This document shows, piece after piece, positions 29,412 to 38,734 of a DNA stretch of 64,000 nucleotides. Numbering within the stretch: the first letter of the stretch is position 1; every line of letters starts with the position of its first letter. Source of the DNA: Psychrobacter sp. NG254 (lineage in GTDB: Bacteria; Pseudomonadota; Gammaproteobacteria; Pseudomonadales; Moraxellaceae). The notes beneath the pieces were generated by a model. That model was given only the letters and a program-made list of their open reading frames with translations. It did not search any database and was not told where the DNA came from. Location of the stretch: positions 1 to 64,000 of the forward strand of contig NZ_JADHDA010000007.1 of the NCBI RefSeq assembly GCF_015277735.1, read 5' to 3'. A program made the position numbers and the translations under genes.

Positions 29412-31487
29412 ATGGACACACTCATTATCGTCGGCGTGGTTGTAGTGCTGGCGTTTGTTTTTATGATGGTCGCACTACTGATGCTCAAGGCCTTTTACTT
29501 TAAGGTCGAGCAGGGCAAAGCACTCATTATCAACGGTGTGAGTAAAATTGCCGTACGTTTTGATGGTGGTTTTGTTTGGCCAGTCATCAACAAAAAAGAG
29601 TTGATGAGAATCTCGCTTATCACGTTAGAAGTAGACAGACGCGGTAAAGAAGGTTTGATTTGCGCAGACAACATGCGTGCTGATATCACCGTGGCATTTT
29701 ATTTACGCGTCAATGAAACCGAAGAGGATGTGCTAAAAGTCGCCAAATCGGTTGGGGTAGAGCGTGCGTCAGATAAAGTCGCTGTCAACGAGCTGTTTAA
29801 TGCTAAGTTCTCTGAAGCGCTAAAAACAGTTGGTAAGCAGATTGATTTCGTCAAACTGTTTGAAAACCGCAGCGAGTTTCGTGACAGTATCGTTCAAGAA
29901 ATTGGTAACGATCTGAATGGCTATGTCTTAGAAGATGTAGCGATTGATTATTTAGAGCAAACGCCAAAAGCGTCATTAGATTCAAGTAATATCTTAGATG
30001 CTGAAGGTATCAAAAAGATTACTCAATTAACGGCCTTTCAGAACGTCATCACCAACGAGCTTGAGCGTGACGAAGAGCTAGCCGTTAAGAAAAAGAATGT
30101 CGAAACCAGAGAGGCGATGCTAGAGCTAGAGCGTCAGCAAGCCGATGCCGAAGCCAAACAGCAACGTGAAATCTCGTCAGTGATTGCACGTGAAACGGCT
30201 GAAACTCGCAAGATTGAAGAAGAGGAGCGTAAAAAGTCTGAAACGGCCGTTATCTCGGTTGAGCAGGATTTGGCCATTCAGCGTGAGAATCAGCAGCGTG
30301 AAATCGAAGTAGCAGGTCAAAATCGTTTGCGTGCGGTCGTCATCGAAGAAGAAAAAGTGACACGTGCTCGTGATCTAGAAATTGTCTCTCGTGAGCGTGA
30401 AGTTGACTTGCAACGTATCGAAGCTGAACGTGCGATTGAGCTTGAGAAAAAAGAAATCGCCAACGTCATTCGTGAGCGTATCGCGGTAGATAAAACGGTC
30501 GCGCAAGAAGAAGAGCGTATTAAAGAAGTTCGCGAAATTAGCGAAGCCGAGCGTTCTAAGCAAACACGCGTCCTAGCAGCAGAAGCCGATGCAGAAGAAA
30601 TCAAAGTACGTCAGGTGAAAAAAGCCGAAGCAGAAGAGCTATCTGCCAAGCACAAAGCCGTCGAAATCACCACATTAGCTGCTGCTAATCTTGAAGCATC
30701 TGCCAAAGATTCAGAAGCCAAAATTAAGATGGCCGAAGGTACCAAAGCAGAAGAGTCAGCACATGGCTTCGCTGAAGCAGCTATCCAAGAAGTCAAAGCG
30801 GCTTCTTTGGAAAAAGAAGGCATTGCGAAAGCCAATATTATTAGAGCGACTGGACAAGCTGAAGCGCAATCAGATCGTGAAAAAGGTATGGCAGATGCTG
30901 AGGTTATCGCCGCTCGTGGCGAGTCTAAGGCAAAAGCTGAGCGTGATATCGGTATGGTCGATGCAGAAATCATCGCCGCTCGCGGTGAATCTACCGCCAG
31001 AGCTGAGCGTGAAAAAGGCATGGCAGATGCTCAAGTCATCGCGGCTCGCGGTGAGTCAAATGCCAAAGCAGAACGTGAAGTTGGATTGGCAAAAGCCGAA
31101 GTTACTCGCGCACATTTCCAAGCTGAAGCAGATGGTCTGGTCGAGAAATTCAATGCCATGGGTAGCATGAGCAAAGAAGCACGTGAGCACGAAGAGTTCC
31201 GCATGAGTCTTGAGACAGCATTGCAAGAAGCGCTTGCTTCTATTGACGCTGGTAAAGAGATTGCGAAAGAAAATGCTGAAGTATTGGCAGTTGCGTTACA
31301 GAAAGCCAAAATCGATATTGTTGGCGGCGAAGCGCATTTCTTTGACAACTTTGCTAAGTCACTGTCTATCGGTAAAGCCATCGATGGCCTAGCGGGCAAG
31401 TCAGACACATTGAGCGGTATCATCAATGGTGTGATGGCCAGTCAAGCCATGAAATCAAACCAAAAAAATGATGATAAAGCGGTTTAA
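29412..31487 (+). CDS. yqiK: Flotillin-like inner-membrane protein YqiK
   Basis: The protein has one N-terminal membrane helix (about residues 1-27), an SPFH/Band 7 domain (about 30-200, including EQGKALIINGVSKIAVRFDGG) and a long Ala/Glu/Arg/Lys-rich coiled coil (about 215-560). The coil's C-terminal part has degenerate repeats of the type EKGMADAEVIAARGES (four in about 480-560). A flotillin C-terminal region follows. Such proteins scaffold membrane microdomains. Two ATGs lie 6 nt apart; AAAGGA is correctly spaced only for the second (29412). An intrinsic terminator follows the gene. Confidence 0.9.
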   Translation: MDTLIIVGVVVVLAFVFMMVALLMLKAFYFKVEQGKALIINGVSKIAVRFDGGFVWPVINKKELMRISLITLEVDRRGKEGLICADNMRADITVAFYLRVNETEEDVLKVAKSVGVERASDKVAVNELFNAKFSEALKTVGKQIDFVKLFENRSEFRDSIVQEIGNDLNGYVLEDVAIDYLEQTPKASLDSSNILDAEGIKKITQLTAFQNVITNELERDEELAVKKKNVETREAMLELERQQADAEAKQQREISSVIARETAETRKIEEEERKKSETAVISVEQDLAIQRENQQREIEVAGQNRLRAVVIEEEKVTRARDLEIVSREREVDLQRIEAERAIELEKKEIANVIRERIAVDKTVAQEEERIKEVREISEAERSKQTRVLAAEADAEEIKVRQVKKAEAEELSAKHKAVEITTLAAANLEASAKDSEAKIKMAEGTKAEESAHGFAEAAIQEVKAASLEKEGIAKANIIRATGQAEAQSDREKGMADAEVIAARGESKAKAERDIGMVDAEIIAARGESTARAEREKGMADAQVIAARGESNAKAEREVGLAKAEVTRAHFQAEADGLVEKFNAMGSMSKEAREHEEFRMSLETALQEALASIDAGKEIAKENAEVLAVALQKAKIDIVGGEAHFFDNFAKSLSIGKAIDGLAGKSDTLSGIINGVMASQAMKSNQKNDDKAV

Positions 31488-31558
31488 TGCTATATCAGGT
31501 CAAATTGACGGATATTTATATATCCAGAATTAGTAAGCAACATTAATATCAATAAATC

Positions 31559-31586
31559 ATCTGTCGTTTAGGCGGCAGATTTTTTT
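31559..31586 (+). terminator. Rho-independent terminator after yqiK
   Basis: An 8-bp stem (31559-31566 with 31573-31580, one wobble) and a 6-nt loop are followed by six T. It implies that the giant AAA+ gene downstream has its own promoter. Confidence 0.85.
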
Positions 31587-31626
31587 GGCTAACTCAGGGT
31601 GATTCAGAATGACGAATCATGATGAG

Positions 31627-31678
31627 TTGGCTAATCTAAAAAAATAGCAGTGACCACTCGTTTTTTTAGATTAGCCAA
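31627..31678. repeat. Perfect 18-bp inverted repeat between yqiK and the AAA+ gene
   Basis: The arms at 31627-31644 and 31661-31678 are exact reverse complements (ttggctaatct followed by seven A), with a 16-nt loop. Since the A/T runs face the loop, it does not look like a standard terminator. It may be a remnant of a tiny palindromic element. Confidence 0.85.
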
Positions 31679-31722
31679 GTGCTTCTTTACTTTCAATGAT
31701 TCTTTATTGCCCAAAATTCTCT

Positions 31723-31829
31723 TATAGTGGATTCAGTTTAAAAGAGATTCAAGGCAACCGAGTGCAGATGTAACTGTGATACTTCAAGCGAGGTTAACGC
31801 TGTAGCTCTTTTATAAAGGATTGACTATA
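31723..31829 (-). repeat. 107-bp family repeat, copy B
   Basis: Reverse-complement copy of the repeat at 28957-29063, of identical length. It ends 30 bp before the AAA+ start codon, so it must contribute promoter or leader DNA to that gene. Confidence 0.9.
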
Positions 31830-31859
31830 TTATGTAAAAACAGAAACGGACGAGCAACG

Positions 31860-34800
31860 ATGGCGGACACGCAAAACTCAACAAATTCAGACAGCAACGA
31901 TAACGCTAATCAAGCCAACCAAACCGATCAGGCAGTTGCTTCAGGCAATGCTTATGAGCTCATCAAAAAACGTCTGACAGAACAAGGCGGCCGTTTAGAG
32001 CAGCAGACGCAGACGCTCAATAATGCGCGTCTTGAAGAGTTCGGCAGCACCCAAATGCAAGTCATCGCCCGTACTCGTATTCGTACCGAGTACAACTGTG
32101 TGGCACAAGATATGGTGCAGGTTGGTGATTATTTGCTGTTTGGCTACAACGTTTTTATGGGGCTCAAACGCGCGAGCAATATTAAAGACGTACTGTCGTT
32201 ATATCGTTTGAACGAGCCAGCTGGTAATGAAGAGGAGTATCAGCTCGAAGAGGTTGACCTAAAAGGCACTTTTTTGGCTCAAGACGCTTTTGTCCAAGAC
32301 TTCAATGAGCTGTATCGATATTACAAACAAACGCGCCTGATTCAAATAACGGTGAAAGACAGCAAATTGCTGTTGGCGTTTCAGATTGGCGAGCGCATCA
32401 CCGATATTAGAGTATTCCGTTTCGCGTTAGATTTTAGCCAAGGCACACCAGAGTCAGCGCAAGTCGCTTATGTGGACAATCGAGGCGAGCGTGATATTGA
32501 GCTACCGCCTGCTTATGATTTTGACTGGATTGAGACCACACGCGATCAAATGGTGAATGGTAAATATCCGCATATGAATATCTTAGACACGATATTTGTG
32601 GAAACGGTCGGTGGTGATTTGACCATTAAAATTGAGGACAATACGCAATCCGGTCAGGGTATTTATAGTGAACCAGTCAATGACCGTACCCAGTCGCTGA
32701 CCGATGCTGAGATTGCGTATGCCAAAGTGGGCAGTTTAATACTGCTTAAGATATTGCCCTATCGTGAAGAGGACTACCGTTATTTTGTTTATAACACCTT
32801 GACCGAAGCGGTTCTGCGTTTGGATGCGATTGGACAGTCGTGTGTTCAGCTACCAGAAGACCACGGCATCATGTTTCCGGGTGGTTACTATCTACAGACG
32901 GGTGAGTATAAGCTGTTCGAGGCCAATAACGTTGGCGCTACTGACTTACGGTTTAAGCGTAAAATTGTATCGCCGAATGGTGAAGATGTTTTATTCTTAT
33001 TTTACGACAGAGACTTGGGCGTCACGGGGCTGTTCCCTTATAACTTGATTAAAAAGCAATTGGCAAATCCTATCTATTGCAACGGTATGGCTTTGGCAGA
33101 GAATGGCCGTTTGGTGCTGTTTAGCGACCAAAGCGAGCCGTCTCGTATTCACCCGATGCAGATATGGCACACGCCTTATGCCTCGCATGAGTATGTCAGT
33201 GAGTTGCCAGAGAGCACGAGTTTTTATGGCAAAATCGGTAATAAAGAGTTGGTACGCGGTATCTCAGATCTTTATAGCATTACCCGCCTGATTGATAATC
33301 AAAGCGTGTCACAGAAGCTCTATGAAGAGCTTACCAATAATACCAGCCGACTCTTTGACAGCTATTATTGGTTATCTGAGCCTGAGCTGAGCGAAGTCGC
33401 CAGTAGTATCAAGGAAGTGACGGCAACGGCTGAGCTGGTCATTGATGAGTTCGCTAAAGTACAAAGTATCCAAAAGCAAACCCAAACTGCGCTAGCCGAT
33501 GCTGATACACAGCAAAGTGAGATTTTGCGGCAGATACGCGTCACTAGCTTTGAGTCGGCCAGTGATTATGTCGATCAGTTGACAGCGCTAAGATGCCAAA
33601 AAGGCCGTCTGGTCAGCTTGGAAGATTTGCGTTATCTAGATGCCGATAAACTACAAGCATTGCAGACGCAGCTAGAAGAAGCAGAGAGCGAGCTGGCTGA
33701 AAAAACGGTGCTGTTTTTAAGTGGCGAAGAGGCGCTTTCGAGTTACGAAGGCATATTGGTCGACGTCAGTGAGCGCTTAAACACGGCGGAGACCAATGCT
33801 GAGCTAAAACCTGTACTGGAAAAAATTGATGAGACCGCGCAAGGGTTAGATTTATTAACCGAGCTGCTCGGTACCTTGGACGTTGCCGACGCCACGGTAC
33901 GCACGCAAATCATCGATGACATCTCGACCATTTATGCGAGCCTAAACCAGAGCAAAGCCAAGCTTAATCACAAACGCAAAAATCTAGGCTCAGCGGAGGC
34001 CGTCGCGCAATTTGGCGCGCAGTTTAAGCTATTCGGTCAGTCCATTGCCAACGCCTTATCCATTGCCAATACGCCTGAGAAATCAGACGAGCAAATGGCA
34101 AAATTGCTGGTACAGCTAGAAGAGTTGGAAAGCCAGTTTGCTGATCCAGAAACCAATAGTGGCGACCAGTTTTTAGCAGACATCATCAGTAAACGTGAAG
34201 AAATTTACGAAACTTTTGAAAATCATAAGCAGCAATTGCTCGATGCTCGTAATCGTAAAGCACAAAACTTAGGTGATGGCGCGCTGCGGATGCTTGAGAG
34301 TATTAAAAAACGTACACAAAGCACTGGCGTCACGGGATTTACAGAAGAAGAAGCGTTAAATACGTATTTTGCGGCTGATGGTCTGGTGCAAAAAGTCCGC
34401 AACATCGCAAAAGAGTTACAAGCGATGGGCTTTAGTGTCAAAGCCGATGACATCGATGCCCGTCTAAAAGCCATTCAAATCGAGAGCTATAAGAGTCTAA
34501 AAGACAAGTCAGATTTGTTTGAAGATGGTGGTCAAATCATCAAACTGGGTAAGCATCGCTTTTCAGTCAATACTCAGCCATTAGATTTGACCTTATTGAG
34601 TCGTCAGCAGTCAGATGGCAAGCGTGTGCTGAATTTGCATCTAACGGGTACCGACTATTATGAAGTGCTTAATAACACTGAGCTAAACGCCTTGCGCCCG
34701 TATTGGGACATGAATATCGCCTCCGAGTCTGACAAGGTGTACCGCGCTGAGTACTTGGCCTATAGCATTATCGAAAGTGCTAAAAACAGCCAAGACGGCT

Positions 34801-37800
34801 TAACCGAAGAACGTCTATATCAAGCATATGATGCGACTGTCATTACCCTAGATATTAATGGCGATATTGATAATGACAGTCCATTGTCTAAACTGGTCAA
34901 AGCTTACGCCACCCCTCGCTATCAGCTCGGCTATGACAAAGGCATTCATGACCATGATGCCACGCTATTACTGATGCAAATTCTGCCGACATTGCGTGAG
35001 GCAGGGCTTCTGATTTATACCCCGCAAGTACGTGCCTTGGCGCAGTTATTTTATTGGCAGCTAAACATCGTACAAGCGCTTGGTTTAGACAGTCTGCGTC
35101 AATTTGGTTATGACGCTTGGTTAAATGAGTCAGTGCTGACACGTGCAAATAACTGGACAGATAGAGCCGTTACCGCTGAGCAATTGCGCCGTGCATTGGG
35201 CAGTGACACTGCTAAATCTCTATTGGTCGAGGACATGAGCCAAGTGATGCGTCACTTCGTCGCCGCTCATAATGATGACAGTGCTAGCGTTGATAAAGAT
35301 GGTAGCGTTGATAAAGGTGCTAATATCTTCAAACCAAGCTACGTTCAGCTTGCTTGTGAATATTTGGTGAGCGTCATGGGGCAGTCGGCTGAATCGAATG
35401 CCGGCGCACATAACACAATAAAATGGCAAACCAGTCAACAAGCACAGCAGTTGTGTGAGCAGTTAAGCCAAACGTTGAATAGTGCCTCAGGCAGCACACA
35501 AATTACGGCTAGTTTTGACCAACTACAGTCTTCAATCGGCAAGCTTGGATTCCAACCCAAATCAGCCTATGAGTTACTAGCCACATGGTTTCATGCACTA
35601 CTTGATAAAACCTACGGTGGTACTGAGTCGGCTGATGGCACGGATGAGGCAGGCGAGGCACTCAGTGAAGAGCAGCTTGCCGAGATTGAAACACAAAACG
35701 CGCTACGCAAGCAGCAATTAGAGAGTGGCCGTCATTATGTGCCTGAAGCCATTGCTGTCTTGCTTACCCAGTTAAATGATGCTCAGCGTGAAGCCTTGGT
35801 GCAACGACTAATTGATTCAGGCGCTAGCTTTGATAAAGGGGCTTTTAATAAAGGGCTAGGCAATAAAGGGTTGGGCAACCAAGGTTTAGGTAGTAACGGA
35901 CTAGGTAACCAAGGCGCGAGTGGCACACCATCGGCCTTGTCATTTTCCTCAATCACCTCATCAACGCCTTCATTGACCAGTATTAATAATCCGCTCAATC
36001 AAGTACAGAGCTTTGAGCGTAGTACGGGTAAGGTATCGCTTGAGATACAAGTCAATAACCTGCTGGGTGAGCATACACGTATTCATCAGCAGACCTTAAC
36101 TTTTGCCGTCGATGATTTTTTAAATCGTTTGCATCATCATGATACGCAAGTCATCCCTGCCTATAGACGTTATCTGGCCATGCGCTCAGAGATATTGCAT
36201 GACTCAAAAGAGACGTTGCGACTGGACGAATTTATGCCGCGTCCATTGTCCTCGTTTGTACGTAACCGTCTGATTAACGAGAGCTATCTGCCACTTATCG
36301 GTGACAATCTTGCCAAACAGATGGGCACGGTCGGCGAGGATAAGCGTACTGATCTGATGGGTATCCTTATGATGATATCGCCACCAGGGTATGGTAAAAC
36401 CACCTTGATAGAATACGTGGCAAATCGTCTCGGCCTTATCTTTATGAAAATTAACTGTCCGTCACTCGGTCATGACGTCACCTCATTAGATCCAGAAAAA
36501 GCGCCCAATGCCACTGCGCGAGAAGAGTTGAATAAAATCAACTTAGCCTTTGAAATGGGCAATAACGTCATGCTGTATCTTGATGATATTCAGCATACGC
36601 ATGCGGAATTTTTGCAGAAGTTTATCTCGTTGGGTGATGGCACACGCCGTATCGATGGTGTCTGGCAAGGCAAGACTAAGACTTATGACATGCGTGGTAA
36701 AAAGTTCTGCGTGGTCATGGCAGGTAACCCGTATACCGAAAGCGGCGAGGCCTTCAAAGTGCCAGACATGCTTGCCAACCGTGCCGATATCTACAACTTA
36801 GGCGATATCATGAGCGGCATGGAAGAGGTGTTTGCCCTCAGTTATATCGAAAACTCACTGACCTCTAATACGGTTCTCGCACCAATGGCCAACCGTGACT
36901 TAAGCGATGTCCATCGTTTGATTAAAATGGCAAAAACGGATAATGCGAACCTTGCTCAAGCACAAAGCAGCGATCTGACGTATCCGTATAGCACCTCAGA
37001 AGTTAACGAGATTATCGCTATTTTGCGCCATATGTTTAGGGTGCAAGAAGTTATTCTAGACGTCAACCAAGCCTATATTGCTTCCGCTTCGCAAGATGAT
37101 AAGTACCGCGTTGAGCCGATATTTAAGCTGCAAGGCAGTTATCGTAATATGAATAAGATGACCGAAAAACTGTCGGCGGTCATGAATGAAAGCGAGCTGA
37201 ACCAGCTGATAGATGATCATTATCTGGGCGAGTCGCAGCTATTGACCCAAGGCGCAGAGAGTAACTTGCTCAAGCTTGGCGAGATGCGTGGTGTGTTGAC
37301 TGACGCAGAAACAGAGCGTTGGGCGCAAATCAAAGCCGACTTTTTACGGAACAAAGCCATGGGCGGTGAAGATGGCGATACGGGCGCGCGTATCGTCGCC
37401 CAGTTGGTCGATTTAGCCAGTGGCTTCAATGCTATCAGTAGCCAGTTTGAGACATACTTAACGAAAAACGACCCAGAGCAAATCGCTCGCTTACGAGAAG
37501 CAGGTCAGCAAGCGCAACTCGATGCCCAGTTAAGCGCTCAATTAGAAGCACAGAAAATCCTTGCCGATAGCGTGCTCAATAATGCCAAAGTCGTCAGCGA
37601 CAGTATTGATAACGGCTTTGAAAAAAGCGTGAGCCAATTGCTGCAAATATATAAGCACGATCACAATGCTGGAAAGGCAGAAGGCGAGTATCTCAAGCAA
37701 AACCAAGACGTGCAAAAAGCACTGATGGTACAGCTGGTCAATGCTGTTGAACAACTGGCGCAAAAAATGGCGGATAGCCTGTCTAATAGTTTAACTGAGA

Positions 37801-38018
37801 CCCTAGCTAAGAGTGATGAGAATCAAACAGCCGATAGCGATATCCCTGATATTCGTCAGCAGACGGCATTGATGGCAACTGCCCTCAAGCAAGCGTTAGA
37901 GCCACTGACGATGCGGATGGATGAGAAGCTGGCGATTGATACCAGCACCGATCAATCTGGTAAGTTAATCGTCAATAGTCTCAATAGACTTAATAAAATC
38001 TTTGATGATTATGATTAA
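31860..38018 (+). CDS. Giant AAA+ ATPase with DUF3686-like N-terminus ('DNA repair ATPase' family)
   Basis: The protein has about 2052 residues. The N-terminal ~450 residues resemble the DUF3686 region of so-called DNA repair ATPases. Coiled-coil and alpha-helical segments follow (about 540-900). A Gly/Asn repeat (KGLGNKGLGNQGLG, about 1328-1350) links to the AAA+ module: Walker A PPGYGKTT (about 1508), Walker B VMLYLDDIQ (about 1571), a sensor-1-like VVMAGNPY and a downstream Arg region. A helical tail rich in Gln/Asp closes it. True function is unknown; the 'repair' label is an annotation tradition. A TTG 13 codons upstream is open, but the ATG at 31860 begins a typical Ser/Asn-rich N-terminus. 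It lies in the yqiJ-yqiK locus. Confidence 0.8.
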   Translation: MADTQNSTNSDSNDNANQANQTDQAVASGNAYELIKKRLTEQGGRLEQQTQTLNNARLEEFGSTQMQVIARTRIRTEYNCVAQDMVQVGDYLLFGYNVFMGLKRASNIKDVLSLYRLNEPAGNEEEYQLEEVDLKGTFLAQDAFVQDFNELYRYYKQTRLIQITVKDSKLLLAFQIGERITDIRVFRFALDFSQGTPESAQVAYVDNRGERDIELPPAYDFDWIETTRDQMVNGKYPHMNILDTIFVETVGGDLTIKIEDNTQSGQGIYSEPVNDRTQSLTDAEIAYAKVGSLILLKILPYREEDYRYFVYNTLTEAVLRLDAIGQSCVQLPEDHGIMFPGGYYLQTGEYKLFEANNVGATDLRFKRKIVSPNGEDVLFLFYDRDLGVTGLFPYNLIKKQLANPIYCNGMALAENGRLVLFSDQSEPSRIHPMQIWHTPYASHEYVSELPESTSFYGKIGNKELVRGISDLYSITRLIDNQSVSQKLYEELTNNTSRLFDSYYWLSEPELSEVASSIKEVTATAELVIDEFAKVQSIQKQTQTALADADTQQSEILRQIRVTSFESASDYVDQLTALRCQKGRLVSLEDLRYLDADKLQALQTQLEEAESELAEKTVLFLSGEEALSSYEGILVDVSERLNTAETNAELKPVLEKIDETAQGLDLLTELLGTLDVADATVRTQIIDDISTIYASLNQSKAKLNHKRKNLGSAEAVAQFGAQFKLFGQSIANALSIANTPEKSDEQMAKLLVQLEELESQFADPETNSGDQFLADIISKREEIYETFENHKQQLLDARNRKAQNLGDGALRMLESIKKRTQSTGVTGFTEEEALNTYFAADGLVQKVRNIAKELQAMGFSVKADDIDARLKAIQIESYKSLKDKSDLFEDGGQIIKLGKHRFSVNTQPLDLTLLSRQQSDGKRVLNLHLTGTDYYEVLNNTELNALRPYWDMNIASESDKVYRAEYLAYSIIESAKNSQDGLTEERLYQAYDATVITLDINGDIDNDSPLSKLVKAYATPRYQLGYDKGIHDHDATLLLMQILPTLREAGLLIYTPQVRALAQLFYWQLNIVQALGLDSLRQFGYDAWLNESVLTRANNWTDRAVTAEQLRRALGSDTAKSLLVEDMSQVMRHFVAAHNDDSASVDKDGSVDKGANIFKPSYVQLACEYLVSVMGQSAESNAGAHNTIKWQTSQQAQQLCEQLSQTLNSASGSTQITASFDQLQSSIGKLGFQPKSAYELLATWFHALLDKTYGGTESADGTDEAGEALSEEQLAEIETQNALRKQQLESGRHYVPEAIAVLLTQLNDAQREALVQRLIDSGASFDKGAFNKGLGNKGLGNQGLGSNGLGNQGASGTPSALSFSSITSSTPSLTSINNPLNQVQSFERSTGKVSLEIQVNNLLGEHTRIHQQTLTFAVDDFLNRLHHHDTQVIPAYRRYLAMRSEILHDSKETLRLDEFMPRPLSSFVRNRLINESYLPLIGDNLAKQMGTVGEDKRTDLMGILMMISPPGYGKTTLIEYVANRLGLIFMKINCPSLGHDVTSLDPEKAPNATAREELNKINLAFEMGNNVMLYLDDIQHTHAEFLQKFISLGDGTRRIDGVWQGKTKTYDMRGKKFCVVMAGNPYTESGEAFKVPDMLANRADIYNLGDIMSGMEEVFALSYIENSLTSNTVLAPMANRDLSDVHRLIKMAKTDNANLAQAQSSDLTYPYSTSEVNEIIAILRHMFRVQEVILDVNQAYIASASQDDKYRVEPIFKLQGSYRNMNKMTEKLSAVMNESELNQLIDDHYLGESQLLTQGAESNLLKLGEMRGVLTDAETERWAQIKADFLRNKAMGGEDGDTGARIVAQLVDLASGFNAISSQFETYLTKNDPEQIARLREAGQQAQLDAQLSAQLEAQKILADSVLNNAKVVSDSIDNGFEKSVSQLLQIYKHDHNAGKAEGEYLKQNQDVQKALMVQLVNAVEQLAQKMADSLSNSLTETLAKSDENQTADSDIPDIRQQTALMATALKQALEPLTMRMDEKLAIDTSTDQSGKLIVNSLNRLNKIFDDYD

Positions 38019-38144
38019 TCACTACCGATTAATAGCTGACGATTAACAACTAATGCTTAATTATTAACGCTTATGAGCAATGCTGATGATTAGCACTTAT
38101 GAATAGCACTATAAATAGGGCTTATGATTAAGAGACAATGGTAA

Positions 38145-38251
38145 TATAGTCGGCAACAGCTACTTTGGATACAATGATGGCGATTAAAGTTTCTATAAAC
38201 AGCATATTAAGCGAGCCTGACACCGTATCCGATGGTAGTGAATCGACTATA
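38145..38251 (+). repeat. 107-bp family repeat, copy C (divergent interior)
   Basis: The ends tatagtc and gaatcgactata and the 107-bp length match the family, but the interior differs from copies A and B (ctataaacagcat, then gcctgacaccgtatccgat). It ends 19 bp before the first DUF2256 start codon. Confidence 0.8.
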
Positions 38252-38270
38252 TCAAACCAATGAGAAAATT

Positions 38271-38441
38271 ATGGCGCACAAAAAGAAAAACGTCCGCAAA
38301 AAACTTTGCCCTGTCTGCGAGCGCGAGTTTAGCTGGACTAAGAAGCTTGATAAAAACTGGGAGAGCATGGTCTATTGCTCCGACCAATGCCGACGGGTGA
38401 AAAAGTATGAAGGGCTGGATCATCAAAAAGAAGATAAATAG
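38271..38441 (+). CDS. DUF2256 zinc-ribbon microprotein, first copy
   Basis: This 56-residue basic protein starts MAHKKKNVRKK. Four cysteines are arranged as CPVC...YCSDQC (CPVCEREF, then WTKKLDKNWESMVYCSDQCRRVKKYEG), predicted to bind one zinc ion. DUF2256 proteins are widespread and uncharacterised. The ATG at 38271 is preferred over an upstream GTG/ATG in the repeat because family members begin MAHKK. It follows the AAA+ gene at 252 bp and has a paralogue immediately downstream. Confidence 0.85.
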   Translation: MAHKKKNVRKKLCPVCEREFSWTKKLDKNWESMVYCSDQCRRVKKYEGLDHQKEDK

Positions 38442-38492
38442 GCAGTAATAATTAACCATAGATATTAGATATACGGCACAAGGGGGCAGGTG

Positions 38493-38639
38493 ATGGCACA
38501 TAAAAAGGTAAATCTACCGCAAAAAACCTGCCCCGTCTGCCAGCGCCCGTTTACCTGGTGTAAGAAATGGGAGAAAGATTGGGAGCAGGTGATTTATTGT
38601 TCTGAGCGGTGTCGTCGGGGGAAGGATAAAGGCAACTGA
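38493..38639 (+). CDS. DUF2256 zinc-ribbon microprotein, second copy
   Basis: This 48-residue gene starts with ATG at 38493 (AGGGGGCAGGTG just upstream) and ends with TGA at 38637-38639. The translation begins [20 protein letters not shown], continues [17 protein letters not shown] and ends [11 protein letters not shown], so it keeps the four-cysteine CPVC/YCSxxC ribbon, with an extra cysteine at TWCKKW. It is a tandem paralogue of the gene 52 bp upstream, with clearly diverged codons, so the duplication is not recent. No function is known. Confidence 0.85.
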   Translation: MAHKKVNLPQKTCPVCQRPFTWCKKWEKDWEQVIYCSERCRRGKDKGN

Positions 38640-38671
38640 ATTTAGAGTATTCAGCTATTGGAAAGAAATAC

Positions 38672-38677
38672 TATAAT
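38672..38677 (+). promoter_or_regulatory. Possible -10 box for the SIR2 gene
   Basis: A perfect TATAAT lies 58 bp before the SIR2 start codon, in AT-rich DNA that begins right after the second DUF2256 gene. No good -35 box is seen, so this is tentative. Confidence 0.35.
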
Positions 38678-38734
38678 CTTAAGTCTGAGTTATAGAGGTT
38701 ATATCTATCTGTATTAAATATACTAGAGGGTTAT

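Noticed and set aside
31821..31859. TTG start 13 codons upstream for the giant AAA+ protein
   Set aside because: The extra codons lie in the edge of a repeat; the ATG at 31860 gives a normal start.
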